Below, in pieces: positions 31,648 through 41,843 of a stretch of DNA of 64,000 nucleotides (position 1 is the stretch's first letter; the number at the start of each line of letters is the position of its first letter). The notes beneath the pieces were generated by a model. That model saw only the letters and a program-made list of their open reading frames with translations. It had not been told where the DNA came from and did no database searches. Position numbers and translations under genes: made by a program. The DNA comes from Mumia sp. ZJ1417 (GTDB lineage Bacteria; Actinomycetota; Actinomycetes; Propionibacteriales; Nocardioidaceae): contig NZ_CP059901.1 in the NCBI RefSeq assembly GCF_014127285.1, positions 1,860,001-1,924,000 on the forward strand, written 5' to 3'.

Positions 31648-31677
31648 TTGCCGCTGCGCGGATGCCCTCGCTAAGTT
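31648..31677 (+). promoter_or_regulatory. Putative promoter of mihF-gmk-rpoZ
   Basis: TTGCCG (31648-31653) and TAAGTT (31672-31677) are 18 bases apart, followed by a 36-base leader. A TAGGCT at 31608-31613 is an alternative -10. Confidence 0.4.
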
Positions 31678-31713
31678 CACTCCATCGAACCAACCCCTAC
31701 GAGGTGACCCACG

Positions 31714-32034
31714 TTGGCTCTTCCTCCGCTCACCCCTGAGCAGCGCCAGGCGGCGCTGGAGAAGGCGGCGGCCGCGCGCCGAGAGCGCGCCGAGATCAAG
31801 AACCGTCTCAAGCACTCAGGTGCCTCCCTTGCCGATGTCCTGGAGGAGGGCCAGACCAATGAGGTCGTCGGCAAGATGAAGGTCTACGACCTCCTTCAGT
31901 CGATGCCGGGACTCGGCAAGGTCCGTGCCCGCCAGCTGATGGAGCGCATCGGGATCGCTGAGTCCCGCCGCGTGCGCGGCCTGGGCGTCAAGCAGATCGC
32001 GGCGCTGGAGCACGAGTTCGCCAACCGTGGCTGA
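31714..32034 (+). CDS. mihF: Integration host factor, actinobacterial type (mIHF)
   Basis: 106 residues from TTG 31714. The rare start is supported by GAGGTGA at 31701-31707 and by the conserved N-terminus [18 protein letters not shown]. The core [26 protein letters not shown] is the helix-two-turn-helix DNA-binding part of mIHF/sIHF, an essential nucleoid protein in mycobacteria that bends DNA without sequence homology to HU/IHF. It overlaps gmk by eight bases, the conserved actinobacterial arrangement. Confidence 0.95.
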   Translation: MALPPLTPEQRQAALEKAAAARRERAEIKNRLKHSGASLADVLEEGQTNEVVGKMKVYDLLQSMPGLGKVRARQLMERIGIAESRRVRGLGVKQIAALEHEFANRG

Positions 32035-32650
32035 CGCGACGACGACCAGGGCCGCCGGCAACCGCCGGCGGCTGGTCGTCCTCGCCGGCCCCACGGCCGT
32101 CGGCAAGGGCACCGTCGCCGCGTGCGTGCGCGAGGAGCACCCCGAGATCTGGATCTCCGTCTCGGCGACCACCCGGGCGCCGCGCCCGGGCGAGATCGAC
32201 GGCGTCCACTACCACTTCGTGTCGCCGGAGGAGTTCGACCGGCTCGTCGACGAAGGCCAGATGCTCGAGTGGGCTGTCGTCCACGGCAGCAACAGGTACG
32301 GCACGCCGCGCTGGCCGGTCGAGGAGCGGCTCGCCGCCGGTTCGCCCGCCCTGCTCGAGATCGACCTCCAGGGCGCGCGTCAGGTGCGTGAGGCGATGCC
32401 CGAGGCGCTCTTCGTGTTCCTCAAGCCGCCGTCGTGGGACGAGCTCGTCAGCCGTCTGGTCGGCCGCGGCACGGAGGACGAGGCCGAGCGTGAGCGCCGC
32501 CTGGCCACCGCTCGCGTCGAGCTCGCGGCGGAGGACGAGTTCGACGTGACGATCGTGAACGCCGACGTCGGCCAGGCCTGTGCCGAGTTGGTAGCATTGA
32601 TCGAGAATCCGCCCGACTCCGTTCGGGCATCATCCACGACTTCTCTGTGA
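32027..32650 (+). CDS. gmk: Guanylate kinase
   Basis: 207 residues from GTG 32027, inside the 3' end of mihF. It phosphorylates GMP to GDP. Visible are the P-loop [11 protein letters not shown], the GMP-binding [35 protein letters not shown], and [13 protein letters not shown]. Length is normal. rpoZ follows nine bases later. Confidence 0.97.
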   Translation: MADATTTRAAGNRRRLVVLAGPTAVGKGTVAACVREEHPEIWISVSATTRAPRPGEIDGVHYHFVSPEEFDRLVDEGQMLEWAVVHGSNRYGTPRWPVEERLAAGSPALLEIDLQGARQVREAMPEALFVFLKPPSWDELVSRLVGRGTEDEAERERRLATARVELAAEDEFDVTIVNADVGQACAELVALIENPPDSVRASSTTSL

Positions 32651-32659
32651 GGCCACCAC

Positions 32660-32938
32660 GTGTCCGGCACCCAGGCTGCCCCCGAAGGCATCACCTTCCC
32701 CCCGATCGACGACCTGCTGACCAAGGTCGACTCCAAGTACGAGCTGGTGCTCGTCAGCGCCAAGCGCGCCCGCCAGATCAACGCCTACTACTCCCAGCTG
32801 GGCGAGGGTCTCCTGGAGTACGTCGGCCCGCTCCTCGACACCCACGTCCAGGAGAAGCCGCTCTCGATCTCCCTGCGCGAGATCAACGAAGGCCTGCTGA
32901 AGACCGAGGCCGTGGAGCCCGACGCCGAGCAGGAGTGA
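32660..32938 (+). CDS. rpoZ: RNA polymerase omega subunit
   Basis: 92 residues from GTG 32660. It has [32 protein letters not shown], typical of actinobacterial omega, followed by an acidic tail. Omega helps to assemble and stabilise the beta' subunit. The order mihF-gmk-rpoZ-coaBC-metK-priA is standard for the group. Confidence 0.96.
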   Translation: MSGTQAAPEGITFPPIDDLLTKVDSKYELVLVSAKRARQINAYYSQLGEGLLEYVGPLLDTHVQEKPLSISLREINEGLLKTEAVEPDAEQE

Positions 32939-32980
32939 GTCCCCGTCACCGGGGGCACGGACCACAGTGAGCGCGGTCAG

Positions 32981-34201
32981 ATGAGCACTATCGTGCTGGG
33001 AGTCGGCGGGGGGATCGCGGCCTACAAGGCGGCAGAGGTCCTCCGCCGTTTCAGCGAGTCCGGCCACAGCGTTACGGTCGTGCCGACCGCGGCGGCGCTC
33101 AAGTTCGTGGGAGCGCCGACGTGGGAGGCCCTCTCGGGCCGCCCGGTGAGCACGGACGTCTTCGAGTCCGTCCCCGAGGTTCCGCACGTGGCGATCGGCC
33201 AGTCGGCCGACCTGGTGGTGGTCGCTCCGGCGACCGCCAACCTCCTTGCGAAGGCCGCCCACGGTCTGGCCGACGACCTCCTGACCAACACGTTGCTCAC
33301 CGCGCGCTGCCCCGTGGTCATGGCACCGGCCATGCACACCGAGATGTGGGAGCACCCCGCCACGCAGGCCAACGTCGCCACGTTGCGCGCGCGAGGCGTG
33401 GTCGTGCTCGAGCCCGCCGTCGGTCGTCTGACCGGCAAGGACACGGGCAAGGGTCGACTCCCTGACCCCGCCGACATCGTCGACGCCGCCCTGGCGGTGC
33501 TCGCGCGGGGCGCTCACGGCGGCAGCGACCTCATTGACGTCCGCCTCCTGGTGAGTGCGGGCGGCACCCGTGAATACCTGGACCCCGTCCGCTTCCTCGG
33601 CAACCGCTCGTCCGGCCGGCAAGGGGTCGCGCTCGCGCAGGCCGCCGCCAGCCGAGGGGCAAAGGTCACCCTCATCGCCGCCAACGTCTCGATCCCCGTT
33701 CCCACCGGGATCGACGTGGTCCGCGTCGAGACGACCGCGGAGCTGCACGACGCGATGCTGGAGCGCTCGGCTGCGGCCGACGTCGTCGTGATGGCTGCTG
33801 CTCCGGCGGACTTCCGGCCCGAGAGTTTTGCTCGGACGAAGATCAAGAAGAACGACGCGGGCACGGTCCCTGACCTCACGCTCGTCCAGAACCCGGACAT
33901 CCTTCGGGACCTCGTGGAGCGCCGCGGCGACGCCGCCACCCCGCTGATCGTGGGGTTCGCGGCCGAGACCGGTGACTCCGACGCGTCGGTCCTCGACCAC
34001 GCCCGAGCCAAGCTGGCCCGCAAGGGCACCGACTTTCTCGTGGTCAACGACGTCAGTGGGGGCAAGGCCTTCGAGCGCGCCGACAACGAGGTCGTGATCC
34101 TCGGGAGCGACGGCAGCGCCACCGAGATCCCGTACGGGCCCAAGATCGCGGTCGCGCACGCCATCTGTGACACGATCGCCCATCGACTGGACAACGGCTG
34201 A
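32981..34201 (+). CDS. coaBC: Bifunctional phosphopantothenoylcysteine decarboxylase / phosphopantothenate--cysteine ligase
   Basis: 406 residues from ATG 32981. The N-terminal flavin-dependent decarboxylase (CoaC) shows [39 protein letters not shown] and [13 protein letters not shown]. The C-terminal synthetase (CoaB) shows [31 protein letters not shown] and KIKKNDAG. It carries out the second and third steps from pantothenate to coenzyme A. Ribosome binding is weak by eye. Confidence 0.97.
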   Translation: MSTIVLGVGGGIAAYKAAEVLRRFSESGHSVTVVPTAAALKFVGAPTWEALSGRPVSTDVFESVPEVPHVAIGQSADLVVVAPATANLLAKAAHGLADDLLTNTLLTARCPVVMAPAMHTEMWEHPATQANVATLRARGVVVLEPAVGRLTGKDTGKGRLPDPADIVDAALAVLARGAHGGSDLIDVRLLVSAGGTREYLDPVRFLGNRSSGRQGVALAQAAASRGAKVTLIAANVSIPVPTGIDVVRVETTAELHDAMLERSAAADVVVMAAAPADFRPESFARTKIKKNDAGTVPDLTLVQNPDILRDLVERRGDAATPLIVGFAAETGDSDASVLDHARAKLARKGTDFLVVNDVSGGKAFERADNEVVILGSDGSATEIPYGPKIAVAHAICDTIAHRLDNG

Positions 34202-34221
34202 TCCGCGCTTCTGGTGCGGTA

Positions 34222-34227
34222 TAGGCT
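34222..34227 (+). promoter_or_regulatory. Putative -10 box of metK
   Basis: TAGGCT inside TATAGGCT, 38 bases before the start. The 64-bp gap after coaBC is too short to hold a SAM riboswitch. Confidence 0.4.
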
Positions 34228-34265
34228 GGATCGACTGCCCCCACCGGCTGCTGAAAGGACACCCT

Positions 34266-35459
34266 GTGAGCCGCCTGTTCACCTCCGAGTCCGTGACCGA
34301 AGGTCACCCGGACAAGATCGCCGACCAGATCAGCGACAGCGTGCTCGACGCCCTGCTCGCACAGGACCCTCAGTCGCGTGTCGCCTGCGAGACCTTCGTG
34401 ACCACCGGTCTCGTTCTCGTCGGTGGCGAGGTGACCACCCAGGCCTATGCCGACATCGCCCGGATCGCCCGTGACCGCATCCTCGAGATCGGCTACGACT
34501 CTTCGACCAAGGGCTTCGACGGCGCGTCCTGCGGCGTCCAGGTGACGATCGGCCAGCAGTCTCCCGACATCGCGCAGGGCGTCGACCAGGCGTACGAGGA
34601 GCGTGCCGAGGGCTCGGCCGACCCGCTCGACAACCAGGGTGCCGGCGACCAGGGCCTGATGTTCGGCTTCGCGAGCGACGAGACGCCCGAGCTGATGCCG
34701 CTGCCGATCACGATCGCCCACCGGCTCGCCGAGCGCCTGACCGCTGTGCGCAAGGACGGCACGGTGCCCTACCTCCGTCCTGACGGCAAGACCCAGGTCA
34801 CCATCGAGTACGACGACGACAACGTCCCCGTGCGTGTCGATACCGTCGTCGTCTCGACGCAGCACGCGGCCGACATCGACCTCGAGGCCATGCTTGCGCC
34901 CGACGTCAAGAAGCACGTCGTCGACGCGGTGCTCGACGGCTTCTCGATCGACCACTCCGACTACCGTCTGCTGGTCAACCCGACCGGCCGGTTCGAGATC
35001 GGTGGCCCGATGGGCGACGCCGGGCTCACCGGACGCAAGATCATCGTCGACACCTACGGCGGTTACGCCCGGCACGGCGGCGGTGCGTTCTCCGGCAAGG
35101 ATCCGAGCAAGGTCGACCGCTCCGCCGCGTACGCGATGCGTTGGGTCGCCAAGAACATCGTCGCGGCCGGTCTCGCCCGCAAGGTCGAGGTGCAGGTCGC
35201 GTACGCCATCGGCAAGGCACACCCGGTCGGCTTCTACCTCGACACCTTCGGCACCGAGACCGTTCCGGTCGAGCAGATCCGGGCGGCCGTCCTCGAGGTG
35301 TTCGATCTCCGTCCGGCCGCCATCGTCCGCGACCTCGACCTCAAGCGTCCGATCTACGCCAAGACCGCGGCGTACGGGCACTTCGGTCGTGAGCTCCCCG
35401 AGTTCACCTGGGAAGCCACCGACCGTGCCGACGCGTTGCGTGCGGCAGTTGGCGCCTGA
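34266..35459 (+). CDS. metK: S-adenosylmethionine synthetase
   Basis: 397 residues from GTG 34266 with GAAAGGA at 34253-34259. It makes SAM from methionine and ATP. Signatures: [56 protein letters not shown] and [19 protein letters not shown]. Length is normal. It has its own promoter candidate and is followed by priA. Confidence 0.98.
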   Translation: MSRLFTSESVTEGHPDKIADQISDSVLDALLAQDPQSRVACETFVTTGLVLVGGEVTTQAYADIARIARDRILEIGYDSSTKGFDGASCGVQVTIGQQSPDIAQGVDQAYEERAEGSADPLDNQGAGDQGLMFGFASDETPELMPLPITIAHRLAERLTAVRKDGTVPYLRPDGKTQVTIEYDDDNVPVRVDTVVVSTQHAADIDLEAMLAPDVKKHVVDAVLDGFSIDHSDYRLLVNPTGRFEIGGPMGDAGLTGRKIIVDTYGGYARHGGGAFSGKDPSKVDRSAAYAMRWVAKNIVAAGLARKVEVQVAYAIGKAHPVGFYLDTFGTETVPVEQIRAAVLEVFDLRPAAIVRDLDLKRPIYAKTAAYGHFGRELPEFTWEATDRADALRAAVGA

Positions 35460-35540
35460 CCTGAGGAGCCACAGCCTGCGCACGACCGCCCTGGGGACGA
35501 CGGCGGGCGCGTCGTCGGCCGGGCTTGGTAGAACTGCTTG

Positions 35541-37565
35541 GTGACCGACGAACGACATGACGCACAGCCGGCGCTGGTGGGGGAGCCTCCCCGACCAGCG
35601 CCTGCTGCGTCTGCAGGCAGGTTCGCCGGCGCGGCCGACGAGCTCCCGGTTGCGCGGGTCGCGGCCGACGTGAGCCTGGCCCACCTCGACCGGCCCTTCG
35701 ACTACCTGGTGCCCGCGGCGATGGACGCGGAGGTCGTCCCCGGCTGCCGGGTCTCCGTGCGGTTCGCCGGCGTGGCGGTCACGGGGTTCGTGCTCGAGCG
35801 CGTCGCGACGACCGAGCACCAGGGCAAGCTCGCGAGGCTCTCGCGGGTGATGTCGTCAGAGGTGGTGCTGCGCCCCGACGTCGCAAGGCTGTGCCGTGCC
35901 GTCGCCGACCGCTATGCAGGGGTCTTCGCTGACGTCGCTCGCCTCGCGGTGCCCCCGCGGCACGCCCGTACCGAGAAACGGTCCTCCGCCGCCCCCGTCG
36001 CCGACCCGCTGGGCGCGCCGGCCGATGAGGCGTGGGCGCCGTACGACGGTGGCCGCGAGCTCGTCGCGGCGCTCTCCCGTGGCGGGTCTCCGCGCGCGGT
36101 CTGGAACGCGGTCCCGGGTGGCTCTCCCGAGCGGGCTCTCGCTCAGGCGGCCGACGCGACTCTGCGGTCGGGTCGCGGGGTCGTCGTGTGCCTGCCGGAC
36201 GTCGCTGACGTCGAGCGCGCCGACGCGGCCTTCACCGAGGTGCTCGGAGCCGGTCGTCACGTCGTCCTCACCGCCGACCTCGGGCCGTCGGCGCGCTACG
36301 CGGCGTTCCTGGCGCTGGCCCGCGGGCACGTCCGCGCGGTGATCGGCACGCGCGCGGCGGCATTCGCGCCCGTGCACGACCTCGGGCTGGTGGCGATCTG
36401 GGACGACGGCGACGACCTCTTCGCCGAGCCCCGCGCGCCGTACCCGCACGCGCGCGAGGTGCTGCTCATGCGCGCGTGGGACACCGGCTGCGGCGTGCTC
36501 GTCGGTGGCTACGCGCGTACGGCGGAGGCCGAGCAGCTCGTGACCTCGGGGTGGTGCACCGCCGTCACGGCCACGATGGCCGACCGGCGTGACAGCTGGG
36601 CACGCCTCTCGGTCGACGAGGGCACGGGCGCCTCTGCGGGGTCACGGCTGCCAGCATCGGCGTTCCGGGCGGTGCGGGCCGCGTTGGCCACGGGGCCGGT
36701 GCTCGTCCAAGTCCCGCGCACCGGCTACCGCGCGGCGCTCGCCTGCCAGGACTGCCGTACACCGGCCCGGTGCACGCACTGCTCCGGCCCGCTCGCGCAG
36801 GACCGCTCCGGCGCCGACCCGCAGTGCCGGTGGTGCGGGCGCGCCGTCGAGGAGTGGACCTGCCCGTCGTGCGGGAGCCACCGGCTCCGCGCCCCGGTGA
36901 TGGGGGAGCGGCGGACCGCCGAGGAGCTCGGGCGTGCGTTCCCCGGCACCCTCGTCCGTACGTCGGCGTCGGGCTCGGTTCTGCGGACCGTGCCCGAGAC
37001 ACCCTCCCTCGTCGTCGCCACGCCGGGGGCCGAGCCGCACGCCGAGGGGGGCTACGCGGCTGCGGTGCTGCTCGACACGTGGGTCGCACTGTCTCGGCCC
37101 GACCTGCGGACAGACGAGGAGTCGCTCCGGCGCTGGCTCAACGCGGCGGCCCTCGTCCGCGGCCGGAGCGCCGGTGGGCAGGTCGTCGCGGTGGGTGACC
37201 CGGGCATCGCGGTGCTCCAGGCGCTGGTGCGTGCTGATCCCGCCGGTCATGCCGCCCGCGAGCTCGCCGCGAGACTCGAGGCCCGCCTGCCGCCGGCCGT
37301 ACGACTCGCGACCGTCGAGGGCGAGCTCGACGCCCTGCGCACGCTCGCCGAAGGGCCGTGGCCGCAGCCCGCCCAGGTGCTCGGGCCGGTCGAGCTGCGG
37401 CCGGCGTCGGAGGACGAGGCGCAGCCGTGGGGCCGCCTCATCGTCGCCGTTCCCCGCGCAAAGGGCGCGGCGCTCGCTCGGGCGCTCCAGGTCGCGCAGG
37501 CCGCGCGCTCGGTCCACAAGCTCCGCCCGTACCGGATCTCCGTCGACCCGCAGTCGCTCGGCTGA
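35541..37565 (+). CDS. priA: Probable primosomal protein N' (PriA), helicase-inactive actinobacterial form
   Basis: 674 residues from GTG 35541, preceded by TAGAAC (35529-35534). It has the 3'BD domain (VARVAADVSLAHLDRPFDYLVP) and the zinc-binding region with eight cysteines between CQDCRTPARCTHC and CPSCGSH. The helicase motifs are degenerate: where the Walker A should be, NAVPGGSPERALAQ lacks GKT, and the DEEH box reads WDDGDDLF. Actinobacterial PriA proteins are generally annotated as lacking helicase activity, so it may act only as a fork-binding scaffold for DnaB loading. Confidence 0.93.
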   Translation: MTDERHDAQPALVGEPPRPAPAASAGRFAGAADELPVARVAADVSLAHLDRPFDYLVPAAMDAEVVPGCRVSVRFAGVAVTGFVLERVATTEHQGKLARLSRVMSSEVVLRPDVARLCRAVADRYAGVFADVARLAVPPRHARTEKRSSAAPVADPLGAPADEAWAPYDGGRELVAALSRGGSPRAVWNAVPGGSPERALAQAADATLRSGRGVVVCLPDVADVERADAAFTEVLGAGRHVVLTADLGPSARYAAFLALARGHVRAVIGTRAAAFAPVHDLGLVAIWDDGDDLFAEPRAPYPHAREVLLMRAWDTGCGVLVGGYARTAEAEQLVTSGWCTAVTATMADRRDSWARLSVDEGTGASAGSRLPASAFRAVRAALATGPVLVQVPRTGYRAALACQDCRTPARCTHCSGPLAQDRSGADPQCRWCGRAVEEWTCPSCGSHRLRAPVMGERRTAEELGRAFPGTLVRTSASGSVLRTVPETPSLVVATPGAEPHAEGGYAAAVLLDTWVALSRPDLRTDEESLRRWLNAAALVRGRSAGGQVVAVGDPGIAVLQALVRADPAGHAARELAARLEARLPPAVRLATVEGELDALRTLAEGPWPQPAQVLGPVELRPASEDEAQPWGRLIVAVPRAKGAALARALQVAQAARSVHKLRPYRISVDPQSLG

Positions 37566-37571
37566 GCCGTC

Positions 37572-38624
37572 CTAGTCGTACGAGGCGACGACGCGCTGCT
37601 GTGCGCCGTCGACGGTGACCTCGCCGCCGTACGGGACGATCCACTGCGGGCGGGTGTGCCCGAACGGGACACCGACGACCACGACTGCCTCGGGGTTGTA
37701 CGCCGCGATCGTGCCGACGGCCACGTCCCGCTGTGCCTCTCGCAGTCGCCGGCGCTCGTCTGCCGATGGTCGGTGCTGCAGGTCCGACGTCGGGGGACGG
37801 CCCACGAGCACGGCGTCGACCGCGGCGAGGAGACCGCGCTCGCCCATCGAGCGCAGGATGCGTCCGACCTCCTGGGTCGAGGGCAGCTCTTCGGAGGTCT
37901 CGACGAGCAGGACCCCGCCGTCGAGCGCCGCCGCGGGGAACGGGAAGCGGTCGGCCGTCAGGATCCACTGCAGGATCTCCAGGCAGCCTCCCCACGTACG
38001 GCCAGTGGCCGAACGGGCGGGACCGTGCCACGTCCACGGCTCGGTCGGCTCGCGCACGCCGTACGAGGTCAGCGCGGCGGGGTCGTCCCACGGCAGGCCG
38101 GTGTCCTCGGACTCGCCGGGTTCGGTCAGCTCGAGCGACCCACCCGTCAGCAGCGCCGCGCGCAAGGACGCCGCATGGACGGGGTCGACCGCCGGGCCCG
38201 GGCCGAGGTGGACCTGGGTCGCGCCGCCGTAGAAGCCGGCGACGCCGTTCGACCACAGCCAGCTCAGCAGGTTCGTGTTGTCGCTGTAGCCGAGGAACGG
38301 CTTCGGGTCGGCCCGTACGAGGTCGGCATCGAGGTGCGGGATCACCGTGATCTGGTCGTCGCCGCCGATCGTGGCCAGCACGGCCCGGATGCCCGGGTCG
38401 GCGAACGCGGCGTTGAGGTCGGCGGCGCGTCCCTCGGGCGAGGCGTCTGCGCGCGTCGTCGGGTACTCGACGGGCTCGAGGCCCGTCAGGGCGCGCAGGC
38501 GCTCCATCGCCTGCTCGTGCACGGCGGGGAAGTGCGCGGGACCCGCCCACGAGGGGGAGACGACGGCGACGCGGTCGCCAGGACGTGCCTTCGGCGGGCT
38601 GACGGGGCGCGGTGTGGTGTCCAT
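37572..38624 (-). CDS. S66 family peptidase (LD-carboxypeptidase / MccF-like)
   Basis: 350 residues from ATG 38624; an ATG at 38639 is possible. The S66 triad is visible: Ser114 in LGYSDNTNLL, Glu216 in WGGCLEILQW and His323 in VPFGHTRPQW. It starts with ARPGDRVAVVSPSWAG. No signal peptide is seen, so it acts in the cytosol, where S66 enzymes recycle murein tetrapeptides or hydrolyse microcin C-like peptide-nucleotides. The family assignment is firm; the choice between the two roles is open. It is convergent with priA, with only six bases between the stops. Confidence 0.9.
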   Translation of the reverse strand: MDTTPRPVSPPKARPGDRVAVVSPSWAGPAHFPAVHEQAMERLRALTGLEPVEYPTTRADASPEGRAADLNAAFADPGIRAVLATIGGDDQITVIPHLDADLVRADPKPFLGYSDNTNLLSWLWSNGVAGFYGGATQVHLGPGPAVDPVHAASLRAALLTGGSLELTEPGESEDTGLPWDDPAALTSYGVREPTEPWTWHGPARSATGRTWGGCLEILQWILTADRFPFPAAALDGGVLLVETSEELPSTQEVGRILRSMGERGLLAAVDAVLVGRPPTSDLQHRPSADERRRLREAQRDVAVGTIAAYNPEAVVVVGVPFGHTRPQWIVPYGGEVTVDGAQQRVVASYD

Positions 38625-38696
38625 ACCCCACCCCACCATCTGCGGGCAGGGGTGAGCGACCCGATTCCGCGTGACCGTGCCCCCTAGGCTGGGTGC

Positions 38697-39623
38697 GTGA
38701 GACTCGTGTTCGCCGGCACCCCCGAGGTCGCCCTGCCCTCCCTCGACGCGCTCGTCGCCAGTGACCACGAGGTCGTGGCCGTCGTGACGCGCCCCGACGC
38801 CCGTGCCGGCCGGGGACGGACCCTGCGTCCGTCACCGGTCGCCGAACGCGCGCTCGACCTCGGCATCGAGGTGCTGCGACCGCCGAAGCCGAGCGACCCC
38901 GACTTCGTCGCGCGCCTGCGTGAGATCGCCCCTGACTGTGCCCCGGTCGTCGCGTACGGGGGGTTGGTCCCCGCCGACGTGCTGGCCATCCCACGGCTCG
39001 GGTGGATCAACCTGCACTTCTCCGTGCTGCCGGCGTGGCGCGGCGCTGCTCCCGTGCAGCACGCGTTGATCGCCGGCGACGAGGTCACGGGCGCGTCGGT
39101 GTTCTCGTTGGTGCCCGAGCTCGATGCCGGGCCCGTGTACGGGCTGTTCACCGAGCGCATCCGACCCGAGGACACCGCAGGCACGCTGCTGACCCGGCTC
39201 GCCGACCTTGGAGCGGGCCTCCTCACCGACGTCGTCGACCACCTGGCGCTCGGCGACATCGAGGCTCGCCCGCAGCCGGAGGAGGGCCTCTCGTACGCGC
39301 CGAAGCTCACCACCGACGACGCGCGGATCGACTGGACCGTGCCCGCGTTCGGCGTCGACCGCCGTATCCGCGGGTGCACCCCTGCCCCTGGCGCCTGGAC
39401 GACGTACGAGGGCGAGCGCCTGAAGGTCGGCCCGCTCTCGGTCGCCGAGGGCCCTTCGACGCTGGCGCCCGGTGAGCTCGCGGTGACCAAGTCTGAGGTG
39501 CGTGTCGGGACGGGGACGTCGGACGTGATCCTCGGCGACGTCCAGCCGCACGGCAAGAAGGCAATGGACGCGGCCGCTTGGGCGCGTGGCGTCCGCCCGG
39601 AGGCGGGTGTGCGTCTTGGCTGA
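38697..39623 (+). CDS. fmt: Methionyl-tRNA formyltransferase
   Basis: 308 residues from GTG 38697, six bases after TAGGCT (38685-38690), so probably leaderless. It formylates initiator Met-tRNA. Visible are [17 protein letters not shown], the catalytic region [24 protein letters not shown], and [19 protein letters not shown]. It overlaps rsmB. No def gene is adjacent. Confidence 0.97.
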   Translation: MRLVFAGTPEVALPSLDALVASDHEVVAVVTRPDARAGRGRTLRPSPVAERALDLGIEVLRPPKPSDPDFVARLREIAPDCAPVVAYGGLVPADVLAIPRLGWINLHFSVLPAWRGAAPVQHALIAGDEVTGASVFSLVPELDAGPVYGLFTERIRPEDTAGTLLTRLADLGAGLLTDVVDHLALGDIEARPQPEEGLSYAPKLTTDDARIDWTVPAFGVDRRIRGCTPAPGAWTTYEGERLKVGPLSVAEGPSTLAPGELAVTKSEVRVGTGTSDVILGDVQPHGKKAMDAAAWARGVRPEAGVRLG

Positions 39624-41001
39624 CCGCCGCTCGCGCCCGGACCGCCCGCAGCTGCGGCAGCGCGTCGACCCCACCCGCAAGGTCGCGTGGGAGGTGATGC
39701 GCGCGGTCGAGGAGCAGGATGCCTACGTCAACCTGCTCCTTCCCGCGCTGCTGCGGGAGAACGGCATCGCCGGCCGCGACGCCGCCTTCACCACCGAGCT
39801 CACCCACGGGACGATCCGCCGGTCGCGCACGTACGACGCGGTGCTCGACACTCTCGCACCGAAGGGCATCGACGCGCCCGTACGCGATGTCCTCCGCCTC
39901 GGCACGCACCAGATCCTCGCGATGCGGGTGCCGAGTCACGCGGCGGTCTCGACCAGCGTCGACCTGACGCGTGCCGTGATCGGGCACCGTCCGGCGTCGT
40001 TCGTCAACGCGGTGCTCCGCAAGGTCGCGGCCTCCGACCTCCCGACCTGGCTCGAGCGGGTGGCGCCGTCGTACGAGGACGACCCCGTCGGGCATCTCGC
40101 CGTCGTCCACGCGCATCCGCGGTGGATCGTGGAGGCGTTGCGCGACGCGCTCGGCGCACCGGCAGCCGAGGGCGAGCTGGCCGCACTCCTGGAGGCCGAC
40201 AACGCGGCACCGCAGGTCACGCTGGTCGCCCGGCCGGGACTAGCCGACGCCGACGACCTCGCAGGCCTGTCGGGATCGCCGGGGGAGTGGTCGCCGTACG
40301 CGTTCCGCCTCGAGGGCGGTGACCCCGGTGCGATCGAAGGTGTCCGTGAGGGACGGATCGGCGTGCAGGACGAGGGGTCGCAGCTGGTCGCGATCGCTGC
40401 CGCTGCGGTGCCGGTCGCCGGGCCGGACGCGCGATGGCTCGACCTGTGCGCGGGGCCTGGCGGCAAGGCGGCGTTGCTTGGTGCGCTGGGCGCCGCCCGT
40501 GGTGCGGAGCTGGTCGCCAACGAGGTCACCCCGCACCGCGCCGAGCTCGTCCGCTCGGCCGTGCGGCTGCTCGACAACACCGAGGTCGTCGTCCACGACG
40601 GGCGGACGCTGGAAGCGGACGCGCCGTACGACCGGGTCGTCGTGGACGCGCCGTGCACGGGGCTCGGCGCGCTGCGTCGCCGCCCCGAGGCGCGGTGGCG
40701 GCGCCAGCCCTCGGACCTCGTGGGTCTCGTGCCGCTCCAACGGGACCTGCTGGCGCATGCGCTGGATCTGGTCCGTGTGGGCGGCGTGGTCACGTACGCG
40801 ACGTGCTCGCCGCACCTCGCCGAGACGCGTGGCGTGGTCGAGGCGGTGCTCGGGGCGCGCGACGACGTCGAGCTGGTCGACGTGACCTCCGTGCTTCCGG
40901 AGGTGCCGTACCTCGACCGCTCCACCCCGTACGTGCAGCTCTGGCCGCACCTGCACGGGACTGACGCGATGTTCGTCGCAGCCCTGCGCCGCACCGCCTG
41001 A
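39607..41001 (+). CDS. rsmB: 16S rRNA m5C967 methyltransferase (RsmB/Sun)
   Basis: 464 residues if started at GTG 39607, close behind GGAGG (39599-39603); a TTG at 39616 is an alternative. An N-terminal NusB-like RNA-binding domain ([23 protein letters not shown]) precedes the SAM methyltransferase with [18 protein letters not shown], the Cys in [15 protein letters not shown] and the catalytic Cys in [11 protein letters not shown]. It overlaps fmt by 17 bases. A repeat hairpin lies after its stop. Confidence 0.95.
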   Translation: MCVLADRRSRPDRPQLRQRVDPTRKVAWEVMRAVEEQDAYVNLLLPALLRENGIAGRDAAFTTELTHGTIRRSRTYDAVLDTLAPKGIDAPVRDVLRLGTHQILAMRVPSHAAVSTSVDLTRAVIGHRPASFVNAVLRKVAASDLPTWLERVAPSYEDDPVGHLAVVHAHPRWIVEALRDALGAPAAEGELAALLEADNAAPQVTLVARPGLADADDLAGLSGSPGEWSPYAFRLEGGDPGAIEGVREGRIGVQDEGSQLVAIAAAAVPVAGPDARWLDLCAGPGGKAALLGALGAARGAELVANEVTPHRAELVRSAVRLLDNTEVVVHDGRTLEADAPYDRVVVDAPCTGLGALRRRPEARWRRQPSDLVGLVPLQRDLLAHALDLVRVGGVVTYATCSPHLAETRGVVEAVLGARDDVELVDVTSVLPEVPYLDRSTPYVQLWPHLHGTDAMFVAALRRTA

Positions 41002-41024
41002 CGCCCGCGAGTGACCTGCCTTGC

Positions 41025-41077
41025 GTCGGTGACCTGGCGTCCACCTCAGGGCGTGCGGTGGACGCCGCGGCACCGAC
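41025..41077. repeat. Dispersed hairpin repeat, copy 1, between rsmB and the SDR gene
   Basis: Arms GTCGGTG..CTGGCGTCCACC (41025-41045) and its near complement (41057-41077) match at 18 of 21 positions around an 11-base loop. The core GGCGTCCACC/GGTGGACGCC and the loop length are shared with the copy at 57652-57700. It lies between two convergent genes and ends at the SDR stop codon, so it may serve as a two-way terminator. Confidence 0.75.
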
Positions 41078-41812
41078 TCAGATCACGTGGCCGCCATTGA
41101 CGGTGATCTGCTGCCCGGTGACGAAGGCGCCGGCGTCGGAGCACAGGTAGGCCACCATGCCGGCGACGTCCTGCGGCGTTCCCATCCGCCTGAGCGGGAC
41201 CTCGGCGGCGTAGTCCGCCGTGTCGAGGCCGGCATGGCGCTCGACCGGGATCCAGCCCGGCTGGACGAGGTTGACGGTGACGCCGTCGGGCCCGAGCTCC
41301 TTCGCCCACACCTTTGTGAGTCCGACCTGGGCATACTTCGCCGCGACGTACGCCGACGCCCGGGGCAGCGCCCGCGCGGTCATGTCGGACCCGATCAGGA
41401 CGACCCGCCCGCCACCCGCGGCGCGCATGCTCGGGAGGGCTGCCTGGACGAGCAGCGTGGGGCTCTTGACGAAGAACTCGAGCTGGTCGAGGTGCCCTCT
41501 CCAGGTGAGCTCCCCGACACCGGCCGAGGGCTGCGGGCCGGTCGCGTTCGCGACGACGGCGGTCACCGGACCGAGCGCGTCCTCGACGCTGCGGAACAGG
41601 TCGGCAACCCCGTCCTCGTCGACGACGTCGGCGGCGAACGCCTCGGCAGTGCCGCTGGATGCGCGAATGTCCGCGACGACCGCCTCGGCGGCGTCTCGAC
41701 CCTGGCGGTAGTTGACTGCCACAGCCCATCCGTCGGCCGCGAGCCGCAGGGCGATGGCGGCGCCGAGGCCGCGGGAGGCCCCGGTCACGACGGCGACGCC
41801 TCGGGGACTCAC
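41078..41812 (-). CDS. SDR family oxidoreductase
   Basis: 244 residues from GTG 41812, six bases after TAGGGT (41824-41819), so probably leaderless. Classical short-chain dehydrogenase: nucleotide loop [24 protein letters not shown], catalytic Ser in VLIGSDMT, YxxxK in YVAAKYA, and the C-terminal [10 protein letters not shown]. FabG-like overall, but the true substrate is unknown. It is divergent from rpe. Confidence 0.9.
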   Translation of the reverse strand: MSPRGVAVVTGASRGLGAAIALRLAADGWAVAVNYRQGRDAAEAVVADIRASSGTAEAFAADVVDEDGVADLFRSVEDALGPVTAVVANATGPQPSAGVGELTWRGHLDQLEFFVKSPTLLVQAALPSMRAAGGGRVVLIGSDMTARALPRASAYVAAKYAQVGLTKVWAKELGPDGVTVNLVQPGWIPVERHAGLDTADYAAEVPLRRMGTPQDVAGMVAYLCSDAGAFVTGQQITVNGGHVI

Positions 41813-41818
41813 GCGTCC

Positions 41819-41843
41819 ACCCTAGGACGGCGGCGGTTAGCCT
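41819..41843. promoter_or_regulatory. Two divergent -10 boxes of the SDR gene and rpe
   Basis: TAGGGT on the minus strand (41824-41819) is six bases before the SDR GTG; TAGCCT on the plus strand (41838-41843) is seven bases before the rpe ATG. Only 38 bp separate the two start codons, so both promoters overlap the other's upstream region. Confidence 0.55.

Noticed and set aside
34202-34265. Possible SAM riboswitch before metK.
   Set aside because: The gap is 64 bases including the promoter; no SAM riboswitch class fits and no terminator or hidden ribosome binding site is visible.
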